Assembly (NCBI GenBank): GCA_020636375.1
Contig: JACJXZ010000010.1
Span: forward strand, 248,001 to 312,000
Reading direction: 5' to 3'
From: Lewinellaceae bacterium
GTDB taxonomy: Bacteria > Bacteroidota > Bacteroidia > Chitinophagales > Saprospiraceae
DNA length: 64,000 nucleotides
Shown piece after piece: positions 1 through 8,595 of the stretch. Positions within the stretch are counted from its first letter, which is position 1. Each line of letters begins with the position of its first letter. The translations under genes were made by a program, and so were the position numbers. Under the pieces are notes generated by a model. It was not told where the DNA came from. It searched no databases and saw only the letters and a program-made list of their open reading frames with translations.

Positions 1-1315
1 CTTCTCCTTGTTTGCAGCGTGTTTCTACGTCCTGGTTATCATCAAGTTTGCCGGAAAGAATGGCACCATGTGTTTCTTTAAGAAAATATATAGCCTTGTT
101 AAGATCCGCCTGGTGAGGCCCATCCTGAGACAGAAGCTTGAACTCATCTATGAAATAAGGAATGTTCTGCTGGTCAAAAAATCCGGAAATAGCCCTGACC
201 AACCGGCTGTAGTCAAACACATAGGCCTGCCCGTCCCGCTTGGCGAAAAAGCTGTTAAGGTCCACAATGAAACCATCCTCCAGGGCCATGCCAGGCTGGC
301 TATGCTTGATGTCCCACAATTGGGAGAGCATCGTAAAGCACAGGAACTGCATGGTTGTCTGATAGGTCTGGGTAATTTGTCGCAGGCGGGCCAGCGTGAA
401 GCCTTGCATTGCATCCGGCTGGCGGGAGTCATCGGCTCGTATGAAGAGTTTCCGTAGTTGCTCTCCGATGGGTGTAGGAAAAGAATCCACAATCTCTCTT
501 TTTATCGCAGGAATGTTGATCGGTTCCTTACGCAATTCATAATCGAGGTCCGGATTATTGTCAGCTACCGCATCGCAGACTATCTCTATCAGGAGGTCAT
601 TGACGTCGGGCTTTTCCACATAGCTAAACCTGTTCTTAATGACCAAAGGCTGAACCGGCCGATGCGGGAACGACCATCCCAATATTTCCTCATTTCCCTC
701 TTGGGTATAAAGCCCCCAGCACAACTTCCCGTTATTGCCGACATGGTCGAAATTTATGCCCCGGTAAATTTTTAGCGGTTCAGCGTTGCGGTATTTGGCA
801 GCAATGAAACTTGATGCGATATCAAAAGCACTTCCGACAGAGGCATTGCCGGAAAGCGCGTTATAAAACTGCTCCGAAAATTCCACCGCCATTTTGTCCT
901 GGACGGGTACGGAAGTGGCGATGACTGACTTCACGCCATTTTCCAGGAGGGTTGCCACCTGCCCCTGCGTAGCACAACCGTTGAGAAACACAAGCCGAAG
1001 TTCTTCCTCTTTACCAAGCAGGGCAGCTAAACCGGCAGCGCCGGCAGAACGACCACTGCCGTCAGGGGTTTCCAACTCCAGTGTTCGTCCACTGGCGTGC
1101 CCGCCATAGTGAAAAATCACCACCCGGTTACGATATCTGTTGAAATATTCGAAAATATCCTCAAGGGTAGCGCTTGCTTCGGTAATCACTTTCACTACCC
1201 CGGCCTCATCTTTATCGTGTAGGATGCGCGTAAGGCTTTTGCGTTCCCGGTTGACTAATGGCAAATAATCATCCCGGTTATTTGAAAAGGCCAGGTATAC
1301 GACTGGGGTCTGCAT
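1..1315 (-). CDS. CHAT-domain cysteine peptidase-like protein (3' end outside the window)
   Basis: The gene reads leftward and leaves the window, so only the first 438 residues are visible, with no stop codon. Residues 1 to about 200 fit a CHAT (caspase HetF-associated) peptidase domain. A hydrophobic strand ends in FHYGGHASG, with candidate catalytic His73, and VFLNGCATQG carries candidate Cys114: the His/Cys dyad of clan CD peptidases. Residues 205-438 are mostly helical (for example TTMQFLCFTMLSQLWD) and I do not recognise them. The usual TPR repeats before CHAT are absent, so CHAT comes first and an unknown domain follows. CHAT proteins often act as proteases in conflict or cell-death systems, but no partner can be named here. 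The ATG at 1315 directly starts the first strand (MQTPVVYLAFS). The CHAT call is firm; substrate and pathway are unknown. Confidence 0.85.
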   Translation of the reverse strand, partial: MQTPVVYLAFSNNRDDYLPLVNRERKSLTRILHDKDEAGVVKVITEASATLEDIFEYFNRYRNRVVIFHYGGHASGRTLELETPDGSGRSAGAAGLAALLGKEEELRLVFLNGCATQGQVATLLENGVKSVIATSVPVQDKMAVEFSEQFYNALSGNASVGSAFDIASSFIAAKYRNAEPLKIYRGINFDHVGNNGKLCWGLYTQEGNEEILGWSFPHRPVQPLVIKNRFSYVEKPDVNDLLIEIVCDAVADNNPDLDYELRKEPINIPAIKREIVDSFPTPIGEQLRKLFIRADDSRQPDAMQGFTLARLRQITQTYQTTMQFLCFTMLSQLWDIKHSQPGMALEDGFIVDLNSFFAKRDGQAYVFDYSRLVRAISGFFDQQNIPYFIDEFKLLSQDGPHQADLNKAIYFLKETHGAILSGKLDDNQDVETRCKQGE

Positions 1316-1365
1316 TAAAAAATTCTTTACAAGATCTGATTAATAAATGAATACCTTACTCCCCT

Positions 1366-1551
1366 TTATTCCTGCTTGCCCAGCCTACTGGGCATTTTTT
1401 TGGATACAGCGTTCAGCGGGGAAACACATAGCTGCACAAGCAATTGGTTATCAATAAAAATAACTCCCTGCTGCTCTGTGTTGCTCTCTATGCTCCCCGT
1501 GTCCAAACCCATGGTGTCAAGTAGTATGCTACTTGCCACCATGGGCGACAT
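1366..1551 (-). CDS. possible small protein upstream of the CHAT gene
   Basis: This is an open frame of 61 codons from ATG 1551, or 69 from TTG 1575. It has the same orientation as the CHAT gene and ends 50 bases before it. The peptide begins MSPMVASSILLDTMG and ends in a basic tail. I recognise no domain, signal peptide or ribosome binding site. A 17-bp inverted repeat lies in its first codons, which may argue for a structured RNA rather than a gene. It is listed only because of its position; coding status is uncertain. Confidence 0.22.
   Translation of the reverse strand: MSPMVASSILLDTMGLDTGSIESNTEQQGVIFIDNQLLVQLCVSPLNAVSKKMPSRLGKQE
1508..1545. repeat. 17-bp inverted repeat with 4-base loop
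   Basis: Positions 1508-1524 and 1529-1545 are complementary with one mismatch, separated by TATG. The stem begins CCCATGG. There is no T-run, so it is not a typical terminator. It could be a recombination or protein-binding palindrome, or an RNA hairpin in the leader of the CHAT transcript. Confidence 0.6.
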
Positions 1552-1575
1552 AGCCGCCTGTTGGGCGAAAATCAA

Positions 1576-1956
1576 TCAAACGAATGCAGGGATGGCCCAA
1601 ATCATGCCAGAACATATCCTGGGCTTCCGACAATCTATAAAAAGGCTGACATTTGGACTGTATAAGGCTGGATTGTATCAACCAAGCAGGAAATGGATGA
1701 AACAGGAGGTTCCAGAATGCCTGGAAGGCTGTAAAAATACGGGAAAATCACGGGGAATCAAATTTTTCATCTTTTTTTCTGTACAAAGCGCAATGTAGAT
1801 TCCACCAGCGGCCGCCCCTGACTCACCGGCGTCGAATTTATTTTTCAAATGTTCCTTAATCCCGGTTTGGCAATACAGCCAACAAGCCATCGGCCTGAAA
1901 TGCCCTATTTTTAGGAAAACCTTAAAACTACATCAATCGCGAAAATCACAGGCCGC
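1576..1956. other. gap between the divergent CHAT and AraC-family genes
   Basis: About 380 bases separate the small frame beside CHAT from the AraC-family start. I see no convincing gene, RNA, repeat or clear TAnnTTTG promoter here. Open frames on either strand lack recognisable domains. Confidence 0.4.
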
Positions 1957-2856
1957 ATGAAAGAGCAGGGAAATGGCTGGATTCAGCTAACCGACGACTC
2001 CTTTTTCCAGGACTTTGACGGCAACTTCGACAACAAAATATTTCGCTCTTCAACCGGAGCATTCGAGCACCAGACTTACGATACCCGCCTGTCCATTAAA
2101 TATGCCATTTCCGGCGGAGATGAATACTACCGGTTCGAGGGCAAAGATCACTGCATCCCTCCGGGTCATTTTATGATCGTCAACCCGAAAGAGACGGTTC
2201 TTAGCCGCAACCTGGAAAGCCGGCAAACGGAGGGGCTTTCCATCTTCATTGCCGAAAGTATGCTGAAAGAGGTGATCCAAAGCCACCGCATAGCAGCGTT
2301 TCATATTGAACCATTTTATCCGGATGATAGCCCCGTTCCTCATTTTTTGGAACAGATCACCCCTGCCGGCGACTCCGCCTTCGGGCGCTTTATTGCCGGC
2401 CTTTCCAGCGGCCCGCCGCAGTACAGTAATTGGGAAGAGCTGTTTTTTGAGCTATCCTGCAGCCTTATCCAGTCGCAGGTGGGTTACTGGCGCCGTTTAC
2501 ACCTCATCCAGGCCGTGAAGGCCAGCACCCGCATTGAACTCCACAATCGCCTGGAGCGGGCGCGGGCGTTCATGCTCGACAACATCGGCCGGCCCCTGAG
2601 CCTGGATGACATTTCGCGGGCGGCCTGCCTGTCGAAATACGCCCTGGTGCGTGCCTTCAAAGCCGCTTACGGCATGAGCCCCTACCAGTTCTTTTTGAGC
2701 AAAAAAATAGAACATTCCAAGCAGTTGCTCCGATTGGGCAGGCCTATTGCAGAAGTGGCCTATCAATTGGGTTTCGCCGATCATGCCGCTTTTGGCAAAC
2801 GCTTCGTAAAGGAAACAGGGTTGACTCCCTCCGCCTACCGGGAAGCAGTCAGCTAA
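1957..2856 (+). CDS. AraC-family transcriptional regulator
   Basis: The 299-residue protein has an N-terminal cupin-like sensor region (about 1-170, with GHFMIVNPKE typical of AraC-type ligand pockets). The C-terminal AraC/XylS double helix-turn-helix occupies about 195-298. The first HTH holds LSLDDISRAACLSKYALVRAF; the second ends in the family signature IAEVAYQLGFADHAAFGKRF followed by TGLTPSAYR. It would bind DNA and respond to an unknown small molecule. It is convergent with the downstream ATPase gene, whose stop lies two bases away, so the two are not an operon. Its target is not evident. Confidence 0.9.
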   Translation: MKEQGNGWIQLTDDSFFQDFDGNFDNKIFRSSTGAFEHQTYDTRLSIKYAISGGDEYYRFEGKDHCIPPGHFMIVNPKETVLSRNLESRQTEGLSIFIAESMLKEVIQSHRIAAFHIEPFYPDDSPVPHFLEQITPAGDSAFGRFIAGLSSGPPQYSNWEELFFELSCSLIQSQVGYWRRLHLIQAVKASTRIELHNRLERARAFMLDNIGRPLSLDDISRAACLSKYALVRAFKAAYGMSPYQFFLSKKIEHSKQLLRLGRPIAEVAYQLGFADHAAFGKRFVKETGLTPSAYREAVS

Positions 2857-2857
2857 A

Positions 2858-4540
2858 CTATTCCATCCGCAGGCTCCGCAACCGGTTGATAGCCGCTGCC
2901 AGTTCCAGTTTGCGAAAAACAGCATAATGCCCTTCCTTCCGGTGGCTCAGCACATCCATCGAGCCGGCCTCGATATCGGACAGCACCTGGCCGAGCACTT
3001 CCGCCAGGGGGCGGCCGTCCATGTACTTCCGGGCGTAGAGCAGCGCGTCGCCGATGGCGTTGAGCTGGCTGTTGTCCACCAGTTGTTCGACGGCGGAAAG
3101 GGCGATCTCTTCCGTACCGAACTGCAGGCTGCGCGTGGCAAAGGCGCGGACTTTTTCGCGCCTGCCCTTCTGGGCGTCGAGGCTCCGGGCGATGGGGGCC
3201 CTCTGCGGCAGGGCACCGAAGCTTTCGCCCCCTTCCGCTTCCCGCTCCTGGGGGTAGGCGCGGGCAATTTCGCGCGCCCTTTCTGTCAGGTCGCGGGGTT
3301 CGTACTCCACCATGCACAGCACCTTGTCGGCAATGTCGAAGTACAGGCCGGAGCCGCCGACGACGATGATGGAAGAAACGCTCAGTTCCTCGTACATTTG
3401 CCGGGCCTTATCCACGAAGGGCGTGATCGGCTCCCGCTCCTTGGGCACCAGTTGCTGCATGCGGCGGTCGCGGATCATGAAATTGGTGGCCGAGGTGTCC
3501 TCGTCGATGAGCAGCACCCGGGCGCCGGCTTCCAGGGCTTCCATCACGTTGGCGGCCTGCGAGGTGCTGCCGCTGGCATTCTGGGTAGAGAAACGGAGGG
3601 TGTCGGTAGCGTGGGGCAGGTTGTTGATAAAGGGGCTGATGTTGACCTTTTCGACGAAGCGCCCGTCCTCTGCCCGGATCTTGACGGCCTGAGGGTCGGC
3701 GACGACGAACTCCCGCCCGTCGCCGGGGATGTGGTTATAAATGCCCAGCTCGACGGCACGGAGCAGCGTGGATTTGCCGTGGTATCCGCCGCCGGTGATC
3801 AGGGTGATGCCCCGGGGGATGCCCATGCCCGTTATCTTTCGGTTGGGCAACTGGATTTCCACTTCCATATTCTCCGGCGAGCGGAAGGGCAGGCCGCCCT
3901 CCATCGGCCGGGGGTCAACGCCGCTGGCGCGGGGCAGCAGGGCGCCGTTGGCGATGAAAGCCACCAGGCCCAGCTCTTCCAGCCGGCCGCGCAGGGCGTC
4001 CGCGTCTTCGTTGATCAGCAGGTGCGTCCGCAAATTCTCCTCGTCGATCACCTCCGGGAAAAGGCTGTGGCCGGCGATGGCGGGAAGCTCGTCCAGGAGG
4101 ATGGCAGCAGCCTGCTGGCCGGCGATGCGGCGCCCGAAGGCGGGCAGGCCCGCCTGAAAGCGAACCTCCAGCTCGTTTCCGTCCAGCACCACCGCCGTCC
4201 GTTCCAGGATTTCCTGGCCGGGCTGGTCGATGAACACCGCCCCGCTCTTGCCGCTGCCGCGCTGGCCTTTGGCAAATCGCCGGATAGCGCGGGCAAATTG
4301 CCGGGCCAGGAAATCGCGCAGGGCCACTTCCCGGCTGCGGTTCTGCCGGGCCCACTCCGGGAAGCGGTTGGGCAGCCGCAGGCGCAGGCGGCTGGGAGAG
4401 GCAAAGGGGTCGCCCTGAACGTAATCGACGTGGAGTTCAAAATCGTCAAAAGCATACTGCCCCTGTATATCTTTATAGGCTTTGTAGCCCTTTCCGTCGA
4501 TGCGGCGGAGCAGGTGTCGCAAGTCTTCCTGGGTTTTCAT
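2858..4540 (-). CDS. ABC-class P-loop ATPase of the COG3044 type
   Basis: This 560-residue cytosolic protein matches the 'predicted ATPase of the ABC class' family (PF09818). A long N-terminal domain of about 240 residues, rich in basic and acidic stretches, precedes the ATPase core. The core has a P-loop GGGYHGKSTLL near residues 250-260 and a Walker B-like strand ARVLLIDEDTSATNFM near 340-355, which is characteristic of the family. There are no membrane segments, so it is not a transporter subunit. The cellular role of the family is not established; nucleic-acid-related functions are only suspected. The next gene, an APH-like kinase, is divergent and starts 53 bases away. Confidence 0.85.
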   Translation of the reverse strand: MKTQEDLRHLLRRIDGKGYKAYKDIQGQYAFDDFELHVDYVQGDPFASPSRLRLRLPNRFPEWARQNRSREVALRDFLARQFARAIRRFAKGQRGSGKSGAVFIDQPGQEILERTAVVLDGNELEVRFQAGLPAFGRRIAGQQAAAILLDELPAIAGHSLFPEVIDEENLRTHLLINEDADALRGRLEELGLVAFIANGALLPRASGVDPRPMEGGLPFRSPENMEVEIQLPNRKITGMGIPRGITLITGGGYHGKSTLLRAVELGIYNHIPGDGREFVVADPQAVKIRAEDGRFVEKVNISPFINNLPHATDTLRFSTQNASGSTSQAANVMEALEAGARVLLIDEDTSATNFMIRDRRMQQLVPKEREPITPFVDKARQMYEELSVSSIIVVGGSGLYFDIADKVLCMVEYEPRDLTERAREIARAYPQEREAEGGESFGALPQRAPIARSLDAQKGRREKVRAFATRSLQFGTEEIALSAVEQLVDNSQLNAIGDALLYARKYMDGRPLAEVLGQVLSDIEAGSMDVLSHRKEGHYAVFRKLELAAAINRLRSLRME

Positions 4541-4593
4541 AGGGAAAAGGTAAGTAATTTTTTAATTTACAGGCGTAATAGAAACACGAACAC

Positions 4594-5664
4594 ATGATTG
4601 ACCAGGCGGCCAATATCCGGCAGGGAGAAGAACCGGACCAGCCAAAGCTCGAAGCCTACCTCCGGCAACATTTGCCAGGCTTCTCCTCCCTGGAGGCTAT
4701 CCGGCAGTTTCCCGGCGGCTATTCCAACCTGACCTATTTGCTTCAAACCAACCAGGGCGAATATGTGCTCCGCCGCCCCCCCTTTGGCGCCAATATCAAA
4801 TCCGCACATGATATGGCCAGGGAATACCGCGTGTTGTCGGCACTGGACGGAATTTATGAAAAAATACCTCATCCGGTGCTGTATTGTGCGGATGAATCGG
4901 TGATCGGCGCACCCTTTTACATCATGGAACGGGTCAGGGGCGTCATCCTCCGCGGCAGTTCCTACCAGGGAGCGGGCCTGGAGCCGGATCTGATGCGCGC
5001 CGTTTCTGAAGCTGCCGTCGACAACCTTGCCGCCCTGCACCGGATCGACATCGAAGCCTCGGGCCTGATCAGCATAGGCAAGCCCGAGGGTTATGTCGGC
5101 AGGCAAGTGGAGGGCTGGATCAAACGATACTACAAGGCGGAAACCGATACGGTTCAAAGCATGAATGAGCTGGCGGAGTGGATGAGGGCGAACCAGCCGG
5201 CGGAGGGCCCGGCCGGCCTGATCCACAACGATTACAAATACGACAACCTGGTGCTGCAGGAAGGGCAGCTAAGCCACATCCTGGCCGTCCTCGACTGGGA
5301 GATGGCTACCGTCGGCGATCCACTGATGGACCTGGGCACTTCCCTGGCCTACTGGACTGAACCTGCCGAGGCCCGCATGATGCCCCTGGCTGCCGCCAAC
5401 CTCACCTGGTTGCCCGGCAACCTGACGCGGGCGGAGGTGGTGGAACGCTATGCCGCCCAGAGCGGCCGGGAAATCAAGGACCCGCTCTTCTATTACGTAT
5501 ACGGAGCGTTCAAAATCGGGGTGATCATCCAGCAAATCTACGCCCGATACCGGAAGGGCCATACGCAGGATGAGCGCTTCGCCAACCTTATCGAAGGGGT
5601 GCGCTTTTTTGGGCAGCTCGGGCGACGGGCGTTGGAGAAGGGGAGGATTAGCGGGTTGTTTTGA
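4594..5664 (+). CDS. APH-family phosphotransferase (ACAD10/11 kinase-like)
   Basis: The 356-residue kinase-fold protein has the APH (PF01636) motifs. A nucleotide-binding N-lobe contains FPGGYSNLTYLL and EYVLRRPPFG. The catalytic loop is LIHNDYKYDNL near residue 210, and the metal-binding Asp lies in LDWEMATVGDPLMDLG near 230. These are closest to the phosphotransferases that accompany or are fused to acyl-CoA dehydrogenases (ACAD10/11 type), not to antibiotic kinases. It probably phosphorylates a small hydroxylated metabolite such as a hydroxyacyl-CoA. No acyl-CoA dehydrogenase is adjacent, so the substrate is unproven. The ATG at 4594 is 53 bases from the divergent ATPase start. Confidence 0.85.
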   Translation: MIDQAANIRQGEEPDQPKLEAYLRQHLPGFSSLEAIRQFPGGYSNLTYLLQTNQGEYVLRRPPFGANIKSAHDMAREYRVLSALDGIYEKIPHPVLYCADESVIGAPFYIMERVRGVILRGSSYQGAGLEPDLMRAVSEAAVDNLAALHRIDIEASGLISIGKPEGYVGRQVEGWIKRYYKAETDTVQSMNELAEWMRANQPAEGPAGLIHNDYKYDNLVLQEGQLSHILAVLDWEMATVGDPLMDLGTSLAYWTEPAEARMMPLAAANLTWLPGNLTRAEVVERYAAQSGREIKDPLFYYVYGAFKIGVIIQQIYARYRKGHTQDERFANLIEGVRFFGQLGRRALEKGRISGLF

Positions 5665-5673
5665 GGAGGGAAC

Positions 5674-5758
5674 ATGGAAATATAGGGAGATACATGGAGA
5701 TACGATGGAGATACGATGGAGATACATGGAAATATGTAGAAATAAATGGAAATGGGAG
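5674..5758. repeat. simple-sequence array, unit GGAGATACATGGAGATACGAT
   Basis: Degenerate tandem units of GGAGATAC, GATGGAGATAC and ATGGAAATA directly follow the kinase gene. The remaining gap to 5967 holds TAATAAAATGATAATCTTTGGG and GTTATCTTTTCG, both near matches to the Bacteroidota -7 element, so the promoter of the following gene probably lies around 5810-5865. Confidence 0.6.
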
Positions 5759-5967
5759 AAAATGGTAACCAGGGCTTGAACGGTGCGGAATTTCCTTGTT
5801 AATAAAATGATAATCTTTGGGCCGCCTGTAATGGCCGGGCCGGGCAGAAACGTTATCTTTTCGTATAATAAACGCACGAATGTACCGGCAGGCAGGCGGT
5901 TTATCCAAGTTTTACTGCTTTCTTTGCCGGCAGGTTATACCTGGCAAACCCCTAAATCTGAACAGCC

Positions 5968-7341
5968 ATGCTCTCAAAAACTGTGAATCTATCCTTTTTT
6001 ATGTTGCTATTTTCTGCGGCGCTGCAGGCGCAGGAGAGCGACCACCTCCGCTATGTCGACGAGTTCAAGGAAGTTGCGATCCGGGAGATGGAGCGGGCCG
6101 GCATCCCCGCCAGCATCAAGCTGGCCCAGGCTATCCTGGAGTCCAACGCCGGCAAGAGCGACCTTGCCCGCCGGGCCAACAACCACTTCGGCATCAAGTG
6201 CGGTAGCGATTGGGACGGGAAGACCTATTACAAAAAAGACGATGACTACAACGAGAAGGGCGAACTGGTGGAATCCTGCTTCCGGTCCTACAGAAACCCG
6301 GAGGCCAGCTTCGTCGCCCATTCGGAATTCCTGCGCGACCCGGCCAAGCAGTTCCGCTACGGCTTCCTCTTCCGGCTCGACCCCACTGATTACAAGGGCT
6401 GGGCAGAGGGCCTTCGCCGCGCCGGATACGCTACCAGCGCCAACTATCCCCGCAAGCTCATCGACATCATCGAACGGTACCAGTTGAACCGGTACGACGA
6501 GCTGACTTCTCCGGAGGTCATTGCCGGCGAAGATATCGTTACCGGCGAAGAAGGCACCCTGGTCAGCCCCGGGCTCGTCTTCGAGAACAACGACGTGCGG
6601 TATGTCCTCGCCAAAGCTGAAGAGACGCCGAACGAGATCGCTGTTCGCACGGCAGTCAATCTCAGCCAGATTCTGGCATATAATGAAGGCCTGAAGAGCC
6701 GCAGCGAAAAGCTCGCCGAGGGCACGGTGATCTACCTGCAGCCCAAGCGCAACAGTTTCCGGGGCAAGCGCAAGTGGCACTACGTCAAGGAAGGAGAGAC
6801 CATGTACCAGATCTCCCAGATGTACGGCATCAAACTGGACCGGTTGTACGATCGCAACCTGTTGTCCTCCAATGTGCAGCCGGCGGTCAACGAGCGGATA
6901 AAAATCCGCGGGTGCAAAGTTGGCAGCCGCCCCAAGCTGGCCAGCGAAGTGACGCCGGCGCCCACAGACAGGCCCCCTGCCGTCGCTGTACCCGATGAGG
7001 ACGACGACGGCGAGATCGACTTCGAAGGAGAAATTGACCTGCCGCAAAAGCCCGCGGAGACAAAACCTCCGGTGAAAAACCCGGCGCCGGTGAGCCCGCC
7101 CCAGCCGGAAAAACCGGCGCCCGTTCCGGATAAGGAACCTGTAAAACCGGATGCAGGCTTCGACGAAGAACCGGAAACCCCGGCGCCGCCGCCGGCCACT
7201 GCCACTTTCCACCTGGTAGAGAAAGGCGACACGCTATACAACATCTCCCGCCGGTACAACACTACCGTGGAAAACATTAAGAGCCTCAATGGCCTGTCTT
7301 CCAATATTATCAACCTCGGCCAGCGCCTGCGGGTGCAGTAG
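5968..7341 (+). CDS. secreted glucosaminidase with two LysM repeats
   Basis: This is a 457-residue peptidoglycan hydrolase. A signal peptide (MLSKTVNLSFFMLLFSAALQAQ) leads into a glucosaminidase domain (PF01832, about 27-175). The catalytic Glu is in QAILESNAG (Glu58), followed by the NNHFGIKCG motif of FlgJ/AtlA-type enzymes. A LysM domain lies near 267-312 and a second at the C-terminus (about 412-457, FHLVEKGDTLYNISRRYN). Between them is a low-complexity linker rich in Pro, Lys, Asp and Glu. It should cleave the GlcNAc-MurNAc backbone in the periplasm and bind glycan through LysM. It appears monocistronic, with a strong hairpin just after the stop. Confidence 0.93.
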   Translation: MLSKTVNLSFFMLLFSAALQAQESDHLRYVDEFKEVAIREMERAGIPASIKLAQAILESNAGKSDLARRANNHFGIKCGSDWDGKTYYKKDDDYNEKGELVESCFRSYRNPEASFVAHSEFLRDPAKQFRYGFLFRLDPTDYKGWAEGLRRAGYATSANYPRKLIDIIERYQLNRYDELTSPEVIAGEDIVTGEEGTLVSPGLVFENNDVRYVLAKAEETPNEIAVRTAVNLSQILAYNEGLKSRSEKLAEGTVIYLQPKRNSFRGKRKWHYVKEGETMYQISQMYGIKLDRLYDRNLLSSNVQPAVNERIKIRGCKVGSRPKLASEVTPAPTDRPPAVAVPDEDDDGEIDFEGEIDLPQKPAETKPPVKNPAPVSPPQPEKPAPVPDKEPVKPDAGFDEEPETPAPPPATATFHLVEKGDTLYNISRRYNTTVENIKSLNGLSSNIINLGQRLRVQ

Positions 7342-7346
7342 TCTTT

Positions 7347-7398
7347 CGTTGCCGTTCCCGGCCGGATGGTTGGACGCCTGAAGCCGGGAACGGCAACG
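7347..7398. terminator. 16-bp perfect hairpin after the glucosaminidase
   Basis: Positions 7347-7362 (CGTTGCCGTTCCCGGC) pair exactly with 7383-7398 around a 20-base loop. It starts five bases after the stop codon. There is no long T-run, so it may be a repeat-type hairpin that stabilises the mRNA 3' end rather than a classical terminator. Confidence 0.6.
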
Positions 7399-7431
7399 AG
7401 GCAAGAGAAACAGAGGCTTGCGGAGAAGTAA

Positions 7432-7462
7432 GTCTATCTTGTTCATCCTGTTAATCTTGTCT
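7432..7462. repeat. dispersed CTTGTTCATCCTGTTAATCTTGTC repeat
   Basis: This short motif belongs to the same type as the repeats at 10152-10236 (GACAGGATTAACAGGAT and GTCAATCCTGTCA). Such CATCCTGTTAATC sequences recur between genes in many bacterial genomes. It lies immediately left of the 102-bp miniature element. Confidence 0.6.
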
Positions 7463-7470
7463 ATAATAAT

Positions 7471-7572
7471 GGCTACCCGTCTAAGGTTGGACACTCGATG
7501 CTTTCGGCACACGCTTGGCCTCGACTCCGCTCGGCTTTCCCCTTTCTGCTGTCCAACCTTAGACGGGTAGTC
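7471..7572. mobile_element. 102-bp miniature inverted-repeat element, copy 1
   Basis: The left end GGCTACCCGTCTAAGGTTGG and the inverted right end match over 23 bases with one mismatch. The interior is 56 bases with no coding potential of its own. The outside flanks are ATAATAAT (7463-7470) and ATAATATT (7573-7580), a 7/8 match that fits an 8-bp target duplication. A second copy of identical length is at 62694-62795 (about 95% identical). No transposase is encoded, so it is inferred to be a non-autonomous element. Confidence 0.85.
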
Positions 7573-7728
7573 ATAATATTCTGTCAATCTTATCGTAAAA
7601 GCCCAAGACTGGCCCATGTCTTCGTTTTTTACCTAAAAAGTCTCACCTTTGCAGGGCGTTCCGGCGCACTTTGCTTCCGCCGCCGTTCGGATGAAACGAG
7701 GCCGGGGCACAAAACCAAACTTAGATCA

Positions 7729-8469
7729 ATGAGAAGAATGATACTTGCGATTTTGATCCTGGCCGGGCTGGGGGTTCAATGCCAGGCACAGGGCTTCGCC
7801 TTCGGCGTTAAAGGAGGGCTGACCATTGGTGTGCAGCAGTGGTCGGGCCTCGAGCAGGATCCTTTGTTAAAATACCACGGCATTACCTTCATTGAATCAA
7901 TCACCGAAGACAATGCTTTTGGAGTATTCGCTCAGCTGGGGTATCACCAGAAAGGAAGCGCCATCCGCAACCAGTTTTTCAGGAATATTTTCAATAACCT
8001 CCCTTCCCGGCAGCCAACCCGTGAATTCATTTTCGAAAACATTTCGTTGACAGCCGGCGCAAAGCAAAAATTCCCGTTTGGAGAAGGCGAAAGTAAAGCA
8101 TACTACGCTTTGGGTGTTCGCGTGGATTATACCATTGACACTAATTTAGATCAGTACACTGATTTTAATGAGTCCAACCCCGGTTTTGCCATTTTTCCCA
8201 TCGACGACACTCAATTTATCCGGGAAATCAACTACGGAATAACCCTGGGCGGAGGCATTGAAATCCCCTTTTCCGAGTTTGTAGGCACGTTGATCGAATT
8301 TTCGGTCAACCCGGATTTCTCTTACCAGTATGAACAACCGGAAATTCCCAATGTGCGCGATCCCATCACGGGCAATTCCCGCGTCATCCCCGAGCGCCGC
8401 ATCCGCAACCTGACGTTCGAACTGACGGTTGGCTTCCGGTTCCTGCGCAAGGTGGAGTATATTGATTGA
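7729..8469 (+). CDS. outer-membrane beta-barrel protein (porin-like)
   Basis: The start is ATG 7729, giving 246 residues, because a clean signal peptide begins there (MRRMILAILILAGLGVQCQA). The frame stays open farther upstream only because it reads through the miniature element. The mature part alternates hydrophobic and polar residues in strands (AFGVKGGLTIGVQQW, AFGVFAQLGYHQKGSA, LTFELTVGFRFL), as in the outer-membrane beta-barrel families of Bacteroidota, and ends in an aromatic/hydrophobic strand. It should sit in the outer membrane; its function is unknown. lptB follows after a repeat-filled gap. Confidence 0.8.
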   Translation: MRRMILAILILAGLGVQCQAQGFAFGVKGGLTIGVQQWSGLEQDPLLKYHGITFIESITEDNAFGVFAQLGYHQKGSAIRNQFFRNIFNNLPSRQPTREFIFENISLTAGAKQKFPFGEGESKAYYALGVRVDYTIDTNLDQYTDFNESNPGFAIFPIDDTQFIREINYGITLGGGIEIPFSEFVGTLIEFSVNPDFSYQYEQPEIPNVRDPITGNSRVIPERRIRNLTFELTVGFRFLRKVEYID

Positions 8470-8528
8470 GTGAATGAGTGAATGAGTGATTGAGTGAGTG
8501 AGTGAATGAGTGAATGAATGAATGGGCA
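8466..8528. repeat. GAATGAGT simple-sequence array
   Basis: Tandem GAATGAGT, GATTGAGT and GAGTGAGT units overlap the porin stop codon. They are followed by an AAACCATTAAACCAATGAAC-type low-complexity tract up to the lptB start at 8596. The same unit recurs at 12232-12349, 13227-13273 and 45898-45925. Confidence 0.8.
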
Positions 8529-8595
8529 CAACGATCAAACAATCCGGCCATAAAACCATTAAACCAATGAACATTGACCAATTGAACCCAACAAG

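Noticed and set aside
1376..1798. 140-codon frame on the + strand upstream of the AraC gene
   Set aside because: It is Cys/Ser-rich without domain features, overlaps the inverted repeat, and has no promoter or conserved start.
2927..4597. Long open frame of 556 codons on the + strand, opposite the COG3044 ATPase
   Set aside because: The - strand product has P-loop and Walker B motifs; the + strand product has no recognisable domain and reflects GC-rich antisense codon bias. The same reasoning excludes long antisense frames at 21004-22527, 36945-38669 and 58158-60014.
7498..7728. Extended N-terminus of the porin gene and a similar peptide at 62721-62912
   Set aside because: The shared peptide (SAHAWPRLRSAFPFLLS) comes from the two copies of the miniature element, not from a gene; the porin signal peptide starts at 7729.
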